From Eonycteris spelaea (lineage: Eukaryota > Chordata > Mammalia > Chiroptera > Pteropodidae), in NCBI GenBank assembly GCA_003508835.1, contig PUFA01000092.1:6553501-6617500 (forward strand): a stretch of DNA of 64,000 bases, given 5' to 3'. The notes under the pieces were generated by a model that had not been told where the DNA came from, ran no database searches, and saw only the letters and a program-made list of their open reading frames with translations. The stretch's first letter is position 1. Every line of letters begins with the position of its first letter. This document shows positions 11,841-24,380 of this stretch, one piece after another. The position numbers were made by a program, and so were the translations under genes.

Positions 11841-12619
11841 TGTTTGCATCTATATGCCATATTACCTCTTTGAATTGACATACATTTAAGGTGGAGAAAT
11901 ATTTACCAGTTTTCACTAGGCTTCAATGTTTTTTCCTATAATTTACTATTTAAGTTTTGACTTACATCTGTAGTACCTAACATAGTACCTGAAACAGAGT
12001 ATATACTTTGAAAATGTTTGCTCCTTTATACTTTGTCATTTTTAAAAGAGGATTTGAAGTATTTTATAAAAATACATACACTATATCAAATGTATTTTTA
12101 AATCTTGTTAAACAAAAGTTTAGCAATTATAAATGGACAATTATGAGAACTGGGTTGAAAATTTGACTCAGAGCTTCCCTATAGTAAAAGAAACATGAAA
12201 TCTCACTTAGAAAAGCCACATTATGAACTTAGGTTTTAATAAGAATTGGGCAGAAGAGAATTCAGGGCCTTAGAAAGTGAACTCCATTCACATCCAGAGG
12301 TGGTTTGAAACAGTTTGATAAATATTAGATGTAGATCTCTGTTCCAATTTATGACTTGTAAAATATTACTTCTCTATAATTTTATTATTTCACTCCTAAT
12401 TTTAATAAAATCTATGACATTTTTAAAAAATAAAATCTATTTATGATTATAGCTGTGAGGAGCCAAGTTGTTCAATAAGTGTCCTAGGGAATTATCTATC
12501 TCATTTACTGAACTGCTTAAAATCCCCTCAGACTATTCACTATGAAAACAAAATCACAACAGCAGCACATGTCAATCATTCTAAAAGGATTAAGGTTTGT
12601 AAAGAAGCCTAAATGTATT
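11841..12619. other. unassigned DNA with a weak L2-like tail
   Basis: At about 11950-12030 'gtacctaacatagtacctga' followed by 'tactttgaaaatgtttg' resembles an L2 or MIR 3' tail in plus orientation. The remainder is unassigned and AT-rich. Confidence 0.35.
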
Positions 12620-12770
12620 TACTAATCCTTTCATTTATTCAGAGAATATTTGTTGAGTATCTTTAACGTGCAAAACCACTGTGTGTAAGGTACAAGCACC
12701 TACAGAAGAGCTTCATATTTCTTTGGAGTCAGATATCCAGATGATATAACTCAAACAAAAATTTTTTTCT
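12620..12770 (-). mobile_element. L2 3' end, antisense
   Basis: 'tcatttattcagagaatatt', 'tgttgagtatctttaacgtg', then 'taaggtacaagcacctacag' and 'agagcttcatattt' follow the antisense L2 order 'attcaacaaatatttattgagcacctactatgtg...aaggagcttaca'. Confidence 0.5.
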
Positions 12771-13185
12771 AAAAACACAAATAATAATACTTAAGGGTTA
12801 GTTAAAAGCAGTCAACTTCTGCATTCTTTAGGACATCATCTTTGACCATTATATACAGGGCTTGAATAAGAGTGTATATTAAGCAGATGTGCTAATTTCG
12901 GTTTGGGTCGGCACAGCACAATGTGAAGTAGAGACTTACAGATAATAAGTAGATTTGAACTGGATTTGAGGGACAGATGATTTATGTGTGGTGGGAGAAG
13001 AGGGAAAGATTATCTGAGAGAGCAAGAAAGAAGTTATTCGTGATATGATCTTGACGGAAACTTTAAACACTTTTCTCCCACTCTTCCTAAATGTGAGTAC
13101 TTCATTACAACCAGGTGACTATTCTCATGTCTTGGAAAATCAGATTTACTCTAACTAATCATACGACTTTATTCAAGCTGCTATT
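12771..13185. other. unassigned DNA
   Basis: No gene or repeat recognised. Confidence 0.4.
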
Positions 13186-13237
13186 CACACAGAGAGAGAG
13201 AGATACATACACACACACACAAACACACAACACTACA
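13186..13237 (+). repeat. AG/AC mixed microsatellite
   Basis: A short (ag)n run followed by (ac)n with interruptions. Confidence 0.9.
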
Positions 13238-13309
13238 CAAACTTTTTTATTTTTCTTCTCCCACTCAAAATTCTATTTTCCAAGATACAGTCAAATTTCA
13301 TGTTATACA

Positions 13310-13572
13310 TGAAAATTTCTCAAGCATCCTGCATTTCATAGTTTTATCATACCTCTCAATTCTTAGAACACACATAATATGTACATGTTTGATTTAGAAA
13401 ATAATCCCTGACCTTTTGATTAACTCTTTGGTCATCATATCTCAGATCGCCCTACCTAGTTGATATTTTCCTCACAATGCTAAATTCTAGCTTCTTAGTC
13501 TCTGATACAATACTAAATACCTATATGATAGAAGCCCAATAAATACTTGCGGAATGTCACTGATTTGTGAAA
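13310..13572 (+). mobile_element. probable L2 3' end, sense
   Basis: The block ends with 'gatacaatactaaatacct' and 'aagcccaataaatacttgcg'. This matches the L2 tail order 'agcacagtgcctggcacatag...gctcaataaatatttgttg'. The upstream half is only weakly L2-like. Confidence 0.4.
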
Positions 13573-15034
13573 AAGACACACCAGTTAGCAGTGATGAAGA
13601 GATATTTCTGTTGACAACAAGACAGTTACCAGTTACTGAAATGAGCCTTAGCTCATCTTATCATCGAAATTTTTCTCCTAGCAGGCTCCATGGCTGTCCT
13701 TAAAAAATGGGATCCTCAAAATACTCTACATGGGTTCATAGTTTTTATTTTGTATTTTTATTAAGCAGATCCACTAGGTTTTCTTATCCTATGAATGTCC
13801 TATGTTTCTTTTTGCATAGCATAGTAAGTAAATAATAATCTTATTTTTCGCTTTTTTGGTTTGGCTACTTTAGGAACTCATTCAGGGATATTATTTTTAT
13901 CCTTACATCCTGAGCTCTTTCCAGTTTATAGTTCTAGTGATAAATAAATAAAAATGTGTCATTATTGTTACAGTTTGGCAAATTATGTTTTCCTAGATCT
14001 TAACATGATTTTGAATTGCCTCTTTCAAACAAAAAGTCATTATGCATATAGTGCCAGAAGACCAGTTATTTTACTAGGTCAATAAGAGAGCAAGTTCACA
14101 TCATGAATATTAATGTGGCACTTTGCTCACACATGCAGGTGTATTAATTTGGGCCTGGTAATCTGCTAGGTGCACATCACCAGAGAGACTACAATCATCA
14201 TGCTTTAACTATGCCAACCTATTAATTCTTCTTAACTCGACATGATGATAATTAGTTCTATTTATTCTTCCTTAAATTTGTATCTTAGAAGATAAAAGGG
14301 AAAAAAAACTATCTTTTAAATAAAAAAGGCATAGGGTTCATGTGGTATACCATATGTCAGTGGTTTTTAGTACTATATTTCAGATAGCTTTTTCTAAACA
14401 AGCATTATTCAAAAGATTAATTTGGATTAAACATTAGGTAAATATTAGGCCTGAAGATACAAGAATAACATTTTCTCAAGCTTGAAACAATTTGAGTAAC
14501 ATGAAATTAATATCCCCTTTATAATTACCTTGAGAGCTCAGGTAATCTAATTATATCTCCCGTAGGAAGCATCTACATTGCCTTTTTGATGGAAGTCTAG
14601 CTTTTAATGTTTCCTTTTTACACCATTAACCATAGGACCTAACCAAAACCCAGGGAAAAAACTGCTGAATTAAGAAATCCACAGGTCTGTTAGCTAGCTG
14701 ACCAAGGAGGGTTTACAACAAAGACCCCTTAAGAACATGTCTTACTTGAATTGAGCAGCATTTTGCTGGCTGGAAAGAATTGCATATCTCAAGAATCCAC
14801 CCAGGAGAACTGAACATTTCTAATCACAAAAGGGCTTCTAAAAAACATATGACAGATGACTTGTAGCATGGTATTTGTGATTCATATTAAACAATCTATT
14901 TGAACAGTAATTTAAATTCAGACAGAATTAGAATTGCTGAAATTCTCTAATAATTACTAGAACTCTAAGGTATACCATTTATGGTATGATGTGTTTTAGA
15001 CACTGAGAAAATCCCCATAAACCAAAAGAAATTA
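13573..15034. other. unassigned, apparently non-repetitive DNA
   Basis: About 1.4 kb in which I recognise no repeat. There are several homeobox-core TAATTA or ATTAAT sequences (about 14140, 14250 and 14550). The density is not striking for AT-rich DNA, so no regulatory call is made. Confidence 0.35.
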
Positions 15035-15195
15035 TTGTTAATGTCACCATTTACCAATAAACAAACTGAAAATTGGTGAAGTTAAATAACTTGCAATAGT
15101 TCAGGCAAAATGTAGAAGAGACACAAATACATGTCTTTCTGATCTTAAAGTCCATGCCCATAAATACTCTGCTATGCAGCCCCACCCTTTAAAAT
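15035..15195 (-). mobile_element. MIR, antisense
   Basis: Order of blocks: 'tgtcaccatttaccaataaa', 'caaactgaaaattggtgaag', 'taaataacttgcaatagttc', 'tgtctttctgatcttaaagt' and 'ctctgctatgcagcc'. This is the antisense MIR order (bottom strand of 'aactgaggcacagagaggttaagtaacttgcccaaggtc'). Confidence 0.6.
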
Positions 15196-15934
15196 GTATT
15201 TATATTCTGCTGATTTCCAGAGGCATTTAGGTGGCTCCCAATAAAGAAATATATGTAGTACAGTTATTAAAACAATAGTAGAAGAAAAGCAAACAAGGAA
15301 GGGAGATTGTTATACCAAAGGGCCTAATTAAAATATGATTGTCTAGACAGCTCTTAGAGAGAAAAGGACAATACATTATATATTTCTATCAGATAAAAGG
15401 AAACAGAGCAGTAATTTGAGAGTCATTAGGTTTCCTAGCACAAATTTAAGGAAATGTCATTGTGTCTATAGTCAGAGATGAAGCACTGAACAAAATTTCT
15501 TCTATACATAGCTTTATGAAAGATGTATTAATATCCTTTGTGAAACTATTACCAAAATCAGTCCTCAAGAAATGTTGAGGATGTGATGTTAAATCATAGT
15601 CCTATGAAGGAATTTCTATGGGCACATAATTTTTTGGTGATCTGGCATAATATAGGTGTAACGCTTAGAGTGTATAGAAGTGGTCATTTAAAATGTCCCT
15701 TGGATGAAACTTTCACACTAGCTTTGAAATATTAACTGCTATAAGAATTTTTAGCCCACCATAAACAACTAGAAAGCCAGACAAACTATTTTCAGCCATT
15801 TGACATTAAGCAATACAGAGCTATGATCTCAAAGAGGGAGAACAAATGAAGAGGGCTCTACCATTACCCTGCTTACTGGTTTAAGGCAGTTTCCAGGGTA
15901 TAGTATAAGAGGAACTCAAGCAGAGCCCAGGAGT
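15196..15934. other. unassigned DNA
   Basis: Nothing recognised. A-rich and without coding potential. Confidence 0.4.
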
Positions 15935-16897
15935 CATACTGATTGTACTGGAAGACCCAGTCAGAGAAGGAGAGGAAAAGGGCATATAAATTGGAAAGGA
16001 AGAAAATAATTTGTCTTATTCACAGAAGACATGTTTATCCATGTTGAAAATCCTCAGGTATCCGCTAAATAGTTACTAGAGCTAACTAGTAAGTTTGGCA
16101 AGGTCAGAGGTTACAAAGTTAACTTTTTTTATAATTGTATTTCTATAATTGTAATGAACAATTGAAATTGGACTTTAAAAAATACAGTTAAGTAGCATCA
16201 AAACATGAAATACTTACAGATAAACAACAAAATATGATCAAAATATACTGGAAACTACAAAACATTTCTGAGACAAATTACAGAAAGTCTGTGTAGACGG
16301 AGAGAGATACTATGCTCATGGATTGGAAAACTCAATGTTATTATTAGTTTTGCCCAAATTGATCTCTAGATTCAATGTAATTCTAATCAAAATCCCACGC
16401 ATTAGTGGTTTGTTAGTTTTTGGTAGAAATTGACAAGCCAATTCTTAAATTTATATGGAAATGCACTGGATCTAAAATAGCTGAACAATTTTGAAAAGGA
16501 AGAATACGTTGGAAGACTAACATTACCTGATTCCAAGATTTACTCTAAAGCTAAAGTAATTAAGATTGTATGTTATGGTATAAGGAAGTCATGGAGATCA
16601 ATGCAACTGAATATAAAGTCCAGAAATAGACCCATATGTACATGGTCAATTGATTTTTTTCTGCTAAGGTGCAAAGGTAATTCAACAGAGAAAGTATAGT
16701 CTTCTTGACAAACATTGCTGAAACAATTCAATACCAATATTAAAAAAAAAGGAATTGCAAACTTTACCTTATACTACATATAAAAATTAACTTGAAGTGT
16801 GTCGTAACCTAAATATTAAAGCTAGTACTAAAAAATTTCTGAAAGAAAACATAGGAGAAAATTTTATGAGCTTTCATTAGACAGGGATTGCTTGTAG
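15935..16897 (+). mobile_element. L1M ORF2 remnant (RT C-terminal part)
   Basis: Starts at 'attgtactggaagacccagt', continues 'ggcatataaattggaaagg' and 'tcttattcacagaagacatg'. It then shows the classic L1 blocks 'aaaatcccacgcattagtgg', 'aattgacaagccaattctta', 'aaattatatggaaatgca'-type wording and 'cagaaatagacccatatgta'. It covers the second half of the L1 reverse transcriptase and the region after it. Many stops are present. Divergence suggests an old L1M copy. Confidence 0.8.
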
Positions 16898-16899
16898 GA

Positions 16900-18540
16900 C
16901 ACTCTATCTTATAGAGTAGATCTACTGGTAATTAACTCTTCTGGTTTATATTTATCTAGCAATGTCTTAATTTTGCTTTCATTCTTGTAGGATAATTTTG
17001 TCAGTACAGAATTTTTGGTTGATAGTTTTGTTTCTGTTTTTTTGTTTTTGTTTTGTTTTTTCATTCAGGACTTAATGTCACCCACTGCCTTCTGGCTTCC
17101 ATGATTTCTGATGAGAAATGAGCTATTAATTTATTGATGATCACTTGCATATAATGAGTTGTTTCTCAGCTGCTGTTTTCATGATTCTTTCTTTGTCTTT
17201 GTCTTTCTATAATTTGGTTATACAATTTGTGTATGTCATTGAGTTTATCCTATTTGGAATCTGTTGAGCCTTTTGGATATGTAGATTTATGTATTTAAGC
17301 AAATTGGGACCTTTTCAACCACAATTTCTTCAAATATTCTTCTTGTCTCATTCTTTCTTGCTTCTCATTTTGGGACTTCCATGATAAATAAAGCAGTACA
17401 TTTGATGGTGTCTCAAAGGTCCCCTAGGTTTTCATTTTTTTTCATTCTTTTTTCTTTCTGCTCCTTAGACTAAAAAATTCAATTGCTTTATCTTCAAGTT
17501 TGTGAATGTTTTTTTTCTGCCTATTCAAATACAATGGTGAACCCCTGTAGTGATTTTTTAATTTAAGCCACACAATTTTTAATTGTTTCTTTTTTATAAT
17601 TTTTTCTCATTATTGACATTCTCTATTTGTTCATACATTTTTCTCCTAATTTCCTTCCTTTAGCTCTTTGTCTATTTTATTTGGCTCATTGAACATATTT
17701 AAGATTATTGATTTAACATCTTTGATTAGTAATCCCAATGTATGAGCTTCTCAGAGATATTTTTTGTCAAATTATTCATTTCCTGTTGTGTTTTCCTATT
17801 TCATTGTAAGATTTATAATTTTTTTGATTGCTGAGAGCCAGAAATTTTGAGTATTATGATGTATTATAATGTGGTTGACTGTGGAAATCAGATTCTTCCT
17901 CTCCGGGGTTGCTTTTTGTTGTTTATTGAGGGCTGCAATTGTCCATTCATATAGTGACTGTTCCAAACTATTTTTGGAAGGTCTACATTCCTTGTGTGTG
18001 TTATCACTGAAGTTTCTGTTTCATTATCTCTGCAGTCAGCCTGTTAAGAAATTTCCTAAATGTCTGATTTAAATTTTTTTAAAGGTGTGTATATCTCTTC
18101 AAAGCTTCCCATGAACATTTGAGAGAAAGCCACTGCAGCCCAAGAGGACAAAAACAAAGGCAAGTGTCTGTTCTAGTCCCTAAGGGAACTGTCTGACTAA
18201 TGAAAATGCACAACCGCAACTTTCTGGGAGACAAGGTATTTAGTGTCCACTGGCACCAGCCACTAAGAATATAGGCCTCCATTCCCATAGCCATGGAGGA
18301 GCTGCAGATGGAGGTGGTAGCTGGTTTACCCATGTCATTCTCTTACCAAAGTTCAATAGCCTCTCTATTCATCGACTATTCCCTTGTTTACTCTAAGTGT
18401 CTGATCAGGTCTTAGGGTTCCAGAATAGTTGATTCTGGACTTTTTTTCCAGCTGAATGGTTGTTTCAGAAAGGTGACTGATTCCTGGACCTTCTTACTGT
18501 ACTATTTTTCATGACATCACTCTCCAATTTTTGACTGCAA
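16900..18540 (-). mobile_element. L1M 5' region, antisense
   Basis: On the minus strand, starting near 18540, the wording runs from an L1 5' UTR-like start ('gattcctgg' and 'agctgaatggttgtttcag' as seen on plus) into the ORF1-proximal part. On plus this part reads 'aattttgtcagtacagaatt', 'tgatgagaaatgagctatta', 'caaagg-cccctagg' and 'tttggctcattgaac'. It abuts the plus-strand L1 ORF2 piece at about 16.9 kb, so two L1 parts face each other in opposite orientation. Confidence 0.65.
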
Positions 18541-18949
18541 AAAAATTTAGATGCCATTTTAATTGAGATAACATACTAAGTTACAACTTTAACTTGATAA
18601 CCTTTAATAACATCAAAAATATTCATAAAATAGGCTTTTTCTTTCATGACTGTAAAAAAACCAGATATGCACAGCGGGTGAATGATAGAAACATTATTGA
18701 CTAATAGGCAAATATAATTCTCTCTTACCAAGTGAAAAACTCTTGAGTCAATCATGAAAATATACAGGAAAAATAATGCTTGTATAGTGTAGTTTCTGAA
18801 GTGTTAGTAAACTGTTATGAGCTTCTTCAATCTGAATTAAAATGGGCTGTGGCTGTGATTTCTTAGCTCTAGACATCTTGGAGTCTTCTCAGTGTTTCTT
18901 AGACTCTGTGCAGCTATCATCTTTTCTTCTATCACCCTAAACAAACATT

Positions 18950-18998
<49 letters not shown>

Positions 18999-19224
18999 TT
19001 CCTTTTGCAGGTAAAATCTAGGTTACTTGAAGAGTTGACCTAATTGTAATTTATCTCCCTCAAGTTTCTTTTCCTTTTTAGAATCTAAATAATAATCTCC
19101 TTCTAAATATAAAATTATTTAACCTAAAATTTATATAGCCTACCTTGTAAAAAGCCTTCTGCCCAACAATTTAGTCATGACTCTGTTAGAGAAGAAAACA
19201 TTAATAAAAATTATTTTCTTGTCA
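18541..19224. other. unassigned DNA
   Basis: No gene or named repeat except the CA microsatellite. Confidence 0.4.
18953..18997 (+). repeat. (CA)n microsatellite, about 22 units
   Basis: Pure alternating ac for 45 bp. It is uninterrupted, so it is likely polymorphic in length. Confidence 0.97.
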
Positions 19225-21110
19225 TCTATTTACTTTACAAATATTTATTGTGTACCTTCTTCATGTCAGCAGCTGTTCCTATGCTAGGGATAAAATTATA
19301 GGCAAATAAAAGGATCCTTGCTTTTATAGAACATGTCTAGTGGGCAAACAAGACATTTAACTAAAATAATCATGTATTATGAATATATATACACACACAT
19401 ACATATATACACAGAGAGGAGCCCTATAGAAAGAACAGGAATCTGTGAGAGTATATAACACATGAAGACTCAAACTTCAGAGAATGCTTCCCTGAGGAAG
19501 GGATCCTTGAGTTAAAATCATAAGCATGATATAGCTATATATTATAGCTATGGAGAGAGAGCTTTCCAGGAGAGACTTGCTTGTACAAAGGCCCTGTAAT
19601 AGGAGGCAGGATGGCAGGATTAGGAACCTGAAAGAAGATCTTGTGGCTATCAGGAAGATAGCAAGAGGAAGAGTGTGAAGTAAATATAAGAAGCAAAAAG
19701 GACCAGTCTATGAAATGTGCCATAGGATCATAAGAATTTTATTCTTTATTCTAAGAACAATGTGAAACTACTGAAAGATTTTCAGATGGAACAATGGGAT
19801 GATGTTCTAGAGAAAAGATGTGGCTAGGCCACTTGAGAGGCAATTATAGTAGTCCAGACAAGAGTGAGTAGTGGGTTTAGCAAAAGTTATGCTGGTGGAA
19901 AGATTGAGAACAGGAACACTTCAAGAGATATTCAGCATGACCAAATTGACTAGACTTGGTGCTGTTGAACATAGAGAGCAAGGGAAAAGGCAGCACCAAG
20001 GATAATACATGCGCTTCTGGCCTATACAAATGGACTGATGAAGTATCATGAGATAAGAAATATTGAAAGATGACCAGATTTGGATGGTATATGACAAGAT
20101 TCTAAGTTTAGGGCTAGACATGTTGAGTTTAAGGTATGTTTCAGATACCCGAGAAAGTCTGTTGGCAGTTGAACATTTGAGACTATACTTAGAGGAGAGT
20201 TATTGAATGAAAGCATAAATTGTCAGTCATCTGGTCATCCACAGTAATTGAACCATAACTCTAACAGAGAATCCTTAGGGAAAGAATCTGGCATGAGAAA
20301 AAATAGGGGGTAGAGAGCAAGACTAGCACTGTGCTTTGAGGAAAATAAGCATGTACAAAATACACAGAACTGGCCAGAAAATATAAGAGAGAAATAGAAG
20401 TATATAAGATGATATCAGAAGAGCTGAAGGAATAAATTATTTTAAAAAGAGGGTGTGACCATCAGAGACAGGCTAGGTCATTGAGTTCCAAGATTATCTA
20501 TTAAATTCAGCCTCATGGAGGACATTGTTGTGACCTTCGTAAAAGGTATTTTGGTGGATTGTTAAGGGCATAGATTAGATTGTAATGGTTTTGAAAGGAG
20601 TAATGAATGGAGCAATGATTATAGACAACTCTTCAAGAAATTTCGTCATGAATGTGAAGAGGAGAAAAAGGATAGGGATATATGATGCTCAAGAATTTAT
20701 TTTACCTTGGAGGGACTTCAATAAGTATAGATATGCATAGAAATGACCTATATTCATGGTGGAGGTGAGGACTTTGATCCAGGTGCCAAATTCATCATAA
20801 ATGAAAGAGACCCAGGGGCTGCCAGATAATATAAATCAGGAAGGAGAAAGATGAGGTGATAGAGCTAGAGCATGGGCTTTGAAGGAAAAGACTTTTATAA
20901 GTGAGTAAGGGATTACTAAGTTGGAAGAAGCAAAGTGAACACTGGTTTCATCTTTAACTGCAAAGTATGGAATGTGAGTGGTAAAAGTAAATAGCACCAC
21001 TTTGAGATGGCTACAAGGAATGCCCTGTTCTTGAAGAAGAGCCTTGTTTCAGTTAAGGCAAGAGGGTCTTATGAAAACTAAGAAGAGGTTAGGATATAAA
21101 AGCATCTGTC
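19225..21110 (-). mobile_element. long L2 element, antisense
   Basis: The antisense L2 order can be followed for almost 1.9 kb. It starts at the 3' end ('tttattgtgtaccttc' / 'gggataaaattata'). It then passes 'gagaatgcttccctgaggaa', 'acaaaggccctgtaatagga', 'caattatagtagtccagaca', 'gacatgttgagtttaaggta' and 'gagttattgaatgaa'. It ends beyond 'agacaactcttcaagaaatt', which belongs to the reverse-transcriptase part. It is longer than most L2 copies, which are usually a few hundred bp. An A/C-rich microsatellite interrupts it at 19385-19415. It is decayed, with no usable frame. Confidence 0.8.
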
Positions 21111-21111
21111 T

Positions 21112-21173
21112 ATTAGACTGTAAGCTCCTTGAGATCAAGAATTATGTCTGTATTGAAAAGGTAGTGTAGATTT
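21112..21173 (+). mobile_element. L2 3' tail fragment, sense
   Basis: 'tattagactgtaagctcctt' followed by 'gagatcaagaattatgtct' is the L2 3' motif 'ctagactgtaagctccttgagggcagg'. It lies directly against the end of the antisense L2, so it is a separate insertion. Confidence 0.5.
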
Positions 21174-21177
21174 ATAC

Positions 21178-21354
21178 TTCTCAAATTTTAGTGTACATCA
21201 GAATCACCCACAGGGCTTGTTAAAACATAGATAACTATGTCCCATAATCAGAGTTTCTGATTTAGAAGATCTCAGGTGAACTCAAGAATGTGCATTTCTA
21301 ACAAGTTCCCAGGTGTTGAAGCTGCCAGTCTGTGAATCACACTTTCAAAACCAC
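21178..21354 (-). mobile_element. MER20-like hAT-Charlie element
   Basis: Order of blocks: 'cttctcaaattttagtgtac', 'catcagaatcacccacaggg', 'cttgttaaaacatagataac', 'agagtttctgatttagaaga', 'tgcatttctaacaagttccc', and an end 'cacactttcaaaaccactg'. This is the full antisense order of a MER20-type element with both hAT-type ends (CTTCTCAAA and AAACCACTG). Confidence 0.8.
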
Positions 21355-23559
21355 TGGGATAGTCTATGTGTGCTTCCAACGAACCCTGAAATCCCAACAG
21401 GTTAATAAAATAAAAGTTTATTTTCACATATTTGAAGTCTAGCTGGGTTGGGTAGCTCTCTAGGATATTCTCTGCAAAGCAGAAACCCAGGAATCTAGGT
21501 TGCTTGTAATGTATAGTGATAACATCTGGAAAATGTAGCATCAAAAGTCACATGGCAAGGAAGGAGAGACCTACAGAGTTATGTGATATGTTTTCATGGG
21601 TCAAGTCAGGAAATGGTTTATATCAACTCTGTTCAGATCTCACTGGTCAAGACTTAGTCACATGGTCTAAATATAACAGCAAGGGAGACTGGAAAATGTA
21701 AAGGAGAACATCCATGTTTTGTGAGCATTAACAGCTCTCTGTAAGAGCATCTTCTGTTTCTAACCTCAGCAGAGAGAAAAAATGCCAGTTAAGAACAGCA
21801 GCTCAGAAAATGCTGGTGAGTTCAATAAAATAAATAGAATTTAATAGTTATGGACTGAAATCTGGGTATTAGTTTTTCTTTAAAGACACAAAACACCCTT
21901 ACAGCTAATTGTTGTTATCCACATACATCTTCCAACCCACACGCACAAATCATGGCCTTCTCTGAGTGATCTTTTCTGACTTTGCCATGTTCAACTGTAC
22001 ATTACTACACTTGAGACATTCATAGATTGGAGTGATATAAACATACTGAGATGGAAAAAATTATACTGATAAAAATAAAACATGGCTGTATCATGTTTAC
22101 TCCTCTTTGCTGTGAATTCAGACATTTGAACTAGAGTATTTAGTGCAACAATCAGGCTCATTTTCGAGAAGGTTATGCCCTTGGGATTCTTCACTTTCCG
22201 TATTACCTTCGAGGCCTTTATTATATTTGAGGGCCGATGATGGCTGAGTGACAGGAAAGCTGACAGTTCTATTAGCTGTAGAATCAGGACAGGTCAATCA
22301 GGACTTCTCATATCTCTAGGTAATGAGCCGAGTTTCCAAAGGCAACCTAGATTCCAGCAGGATGAGCTGCAGAGTCTTGTTACAAGATAAAATGGGCTCT
22401 CAAGGGCTGCTTTTACCTCTGGGATCCTAGGTCACTACTTGAAATGGAAAGCATTAGTACTGTTTGAAACTTGCTTCCTGCCAGCCTTCAGCAGCATCTA
22501 GAGCAAAGAAATATAAAATGATAGAGAAAGAGAGAGAAAGCAATTTTCTGGGCTCTGAAATGTCAGGAGAGTAAACTTCATCCTCAACCATTTGTGGTCT
22601 TTCAGGAAGGAAAAGGTCCTGTAATGGGTACTAGAGAAGCAGACCTTTCGGTTCCAATCTGTAAGGTTAAAAGTGGTCATGTTTTAATACTTTGCATCTT
22701 ATTTTATTCTTCCCAGTTTGAAGCACAAGTCTCACAATGCTAAAGAATTATTTTGTTTAACAAGCACAAACCTGTTTAGGGGGGGGGAAAAAATGAAAAC
22801 TTGATGAAAAACATAATGAAAGCAATTCCAATGAGGAGTAAAGATTATATTATTTGATGTCTCAATACAATTGCTGTATTGGGAGTGTTTCCAGTTAAAA
22901 ACTAGTTAGATTGTTGTTTTATTAGATTTATAATTTTACAGCACTTCATAGGTAGAAAATAACTTAGAACATGTAGTATCCAGCTGCTGTGTAGAACCTT
23001 TATATAGTATGAAGCTTAATTATCTTAAAGTTCTTATGACAGTAACCAAAGGAACAAAAGTTCGTTTCTTAATTCTTGTCTTGGTGAGATGCCTTTCAAA
23101 AGGAAGCCGAGACATTTGCAGCAACTTTCACTGAATTCACTTTCCAGGTGTAAAATATAGTGAGGTTTGCACACACCTGATCTGTTAGATCCCTATGCAT
23201 CCCAGGAAATGACTGGCCAGATGATATGTATTTGTAAAATGAATTAGCTTAAGAGCTACTCTGCAGGTAAGCAGTTGTTTCCGAATGATGTCTTGTTTTC
23301 TGATATGCTGCTATGAGATCTGGGAACCGCAGTTGTCCCAAGTCTCTACCAACACACAACACTCCACAGGTCAGTGTTATTAAGGTACTATGTCCTTTAA
23401 ATACACAAAAATGTTATTGCTCTGGAATCAATTCTGCACTCAATCAATTAGTATTTATTGAGGGCTTGTTATGTCCAATGAAAGTAATTCTACATAATTC
23501 TATATAATTTTTACTTATTATAAAGAAAAATGAAAGCATAAGCAAAGGGATCAAAATTC
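21355..23559. other. unassigned, apparently non-repetitive DNA
   Basis: I recognise no repeat across most of 2.2 kb. About 22200-22480 is somewhat more GC-rich. Near 23265 'tgcaggtaag' matches a splice donor, but there is no open exon before it. A short G8A6 run lies near 22780, and about 23430-23475 resembles an L2 or MIR tail. Confidence 0.35.
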
Positions 23560-23599
23560 ATGTTTCAGTATGTGGATAGTAAGAGCAATTCTGAGAGAG

Positions 23600-23812
23600 A
23601 ATAGGTGTCATCTGCATTGTAACTTGTTTGGAGACTGTATGGTGAGAAGACAGTCATCTATGAAAGAGGACATGGGCCCTCATCAGCCACCAAATCTGCT
23701 GATCCTGAACTTCCCAGTCTTCAGAACTGTGATAAATAAATCTCTATTGTTTATGAGCCCATCTATGGGAGTCTGTTAAAGCAGCATTAATGGATGAAGA
23801 CAAAAAGCTATC
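23600..23812 (+). mobile_element. ERVL-MaLR LTR, 3' part
   Basis: Reads 'tatggtgagaagacagtcat', 'gggccctcatcagccaccaa', 'tctgctgatcctgaacttcc', 'cagtcttcagaactgtgata' and 'aataaatctctattg', then 'gttaaagcagcattaatgg'. This is the 3' half of a MaLR-type LTR (MST/MLT1 group) with its AATAAA signal. The 5' half is missing or too diverged. Confidence 0.7.
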
Positions 23813-24380
23813 CTTGTACAAATAAAAAAAAAGGGTTGTAATGCATGATAATATGTTTGTATATAACTGCTAATATCAAATATATATTAGCTTGTAAATG
23901 CCTGCTCATCTAAGGAGCTGGTTTATATTTTAAAATAAATGAGGATGAAAAAGAAGAAAAGAATTCTGACTGACTCTTTGATTATAATTTCTGTTGTGTA
24001 TTTGGATTTTTAAATTTCCATTGACCTTTTAGTTAAACTGTCTATGTTCAGAGAGTATATTTTGAACATTCTTTTAGATATATCCCTAGACAATTTTATA
24101 AAGAACCAGTCTAATGTTGGATGTCAACTACAGCTTACACATTGAAGTGTATCAAACATTGTATAAGAGAAAGATGATTTCTGAGTCAGTGTTCAAAGAA
24201 GTGCAAAAATGGAGAGTTATTTAAAATCTCATTTTTAATTAATTTATCATTTATCATAAACTATGAGAAAACTGTTCATAAGTATTAGAATTTGAAGGTC
24301 ACATTTATAGATAATATACCTGCTAGGCTTTCTCTAACTGCTCAATTGTCCAGAAATAAATCGTTTTACAGATGGAGTAC
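23813..24380. other. unassigned AT-rich DNA
   Basis: Nothing recognised beyond short A runs. Confidence 0.4.

Noticed and set aside
23255..23275. CAG|GTAAGC as a splice donor of an exon
   Set aside because: No open frame or acceptor supports an exon. Single donor matches of this strength occur by chance every few kb.
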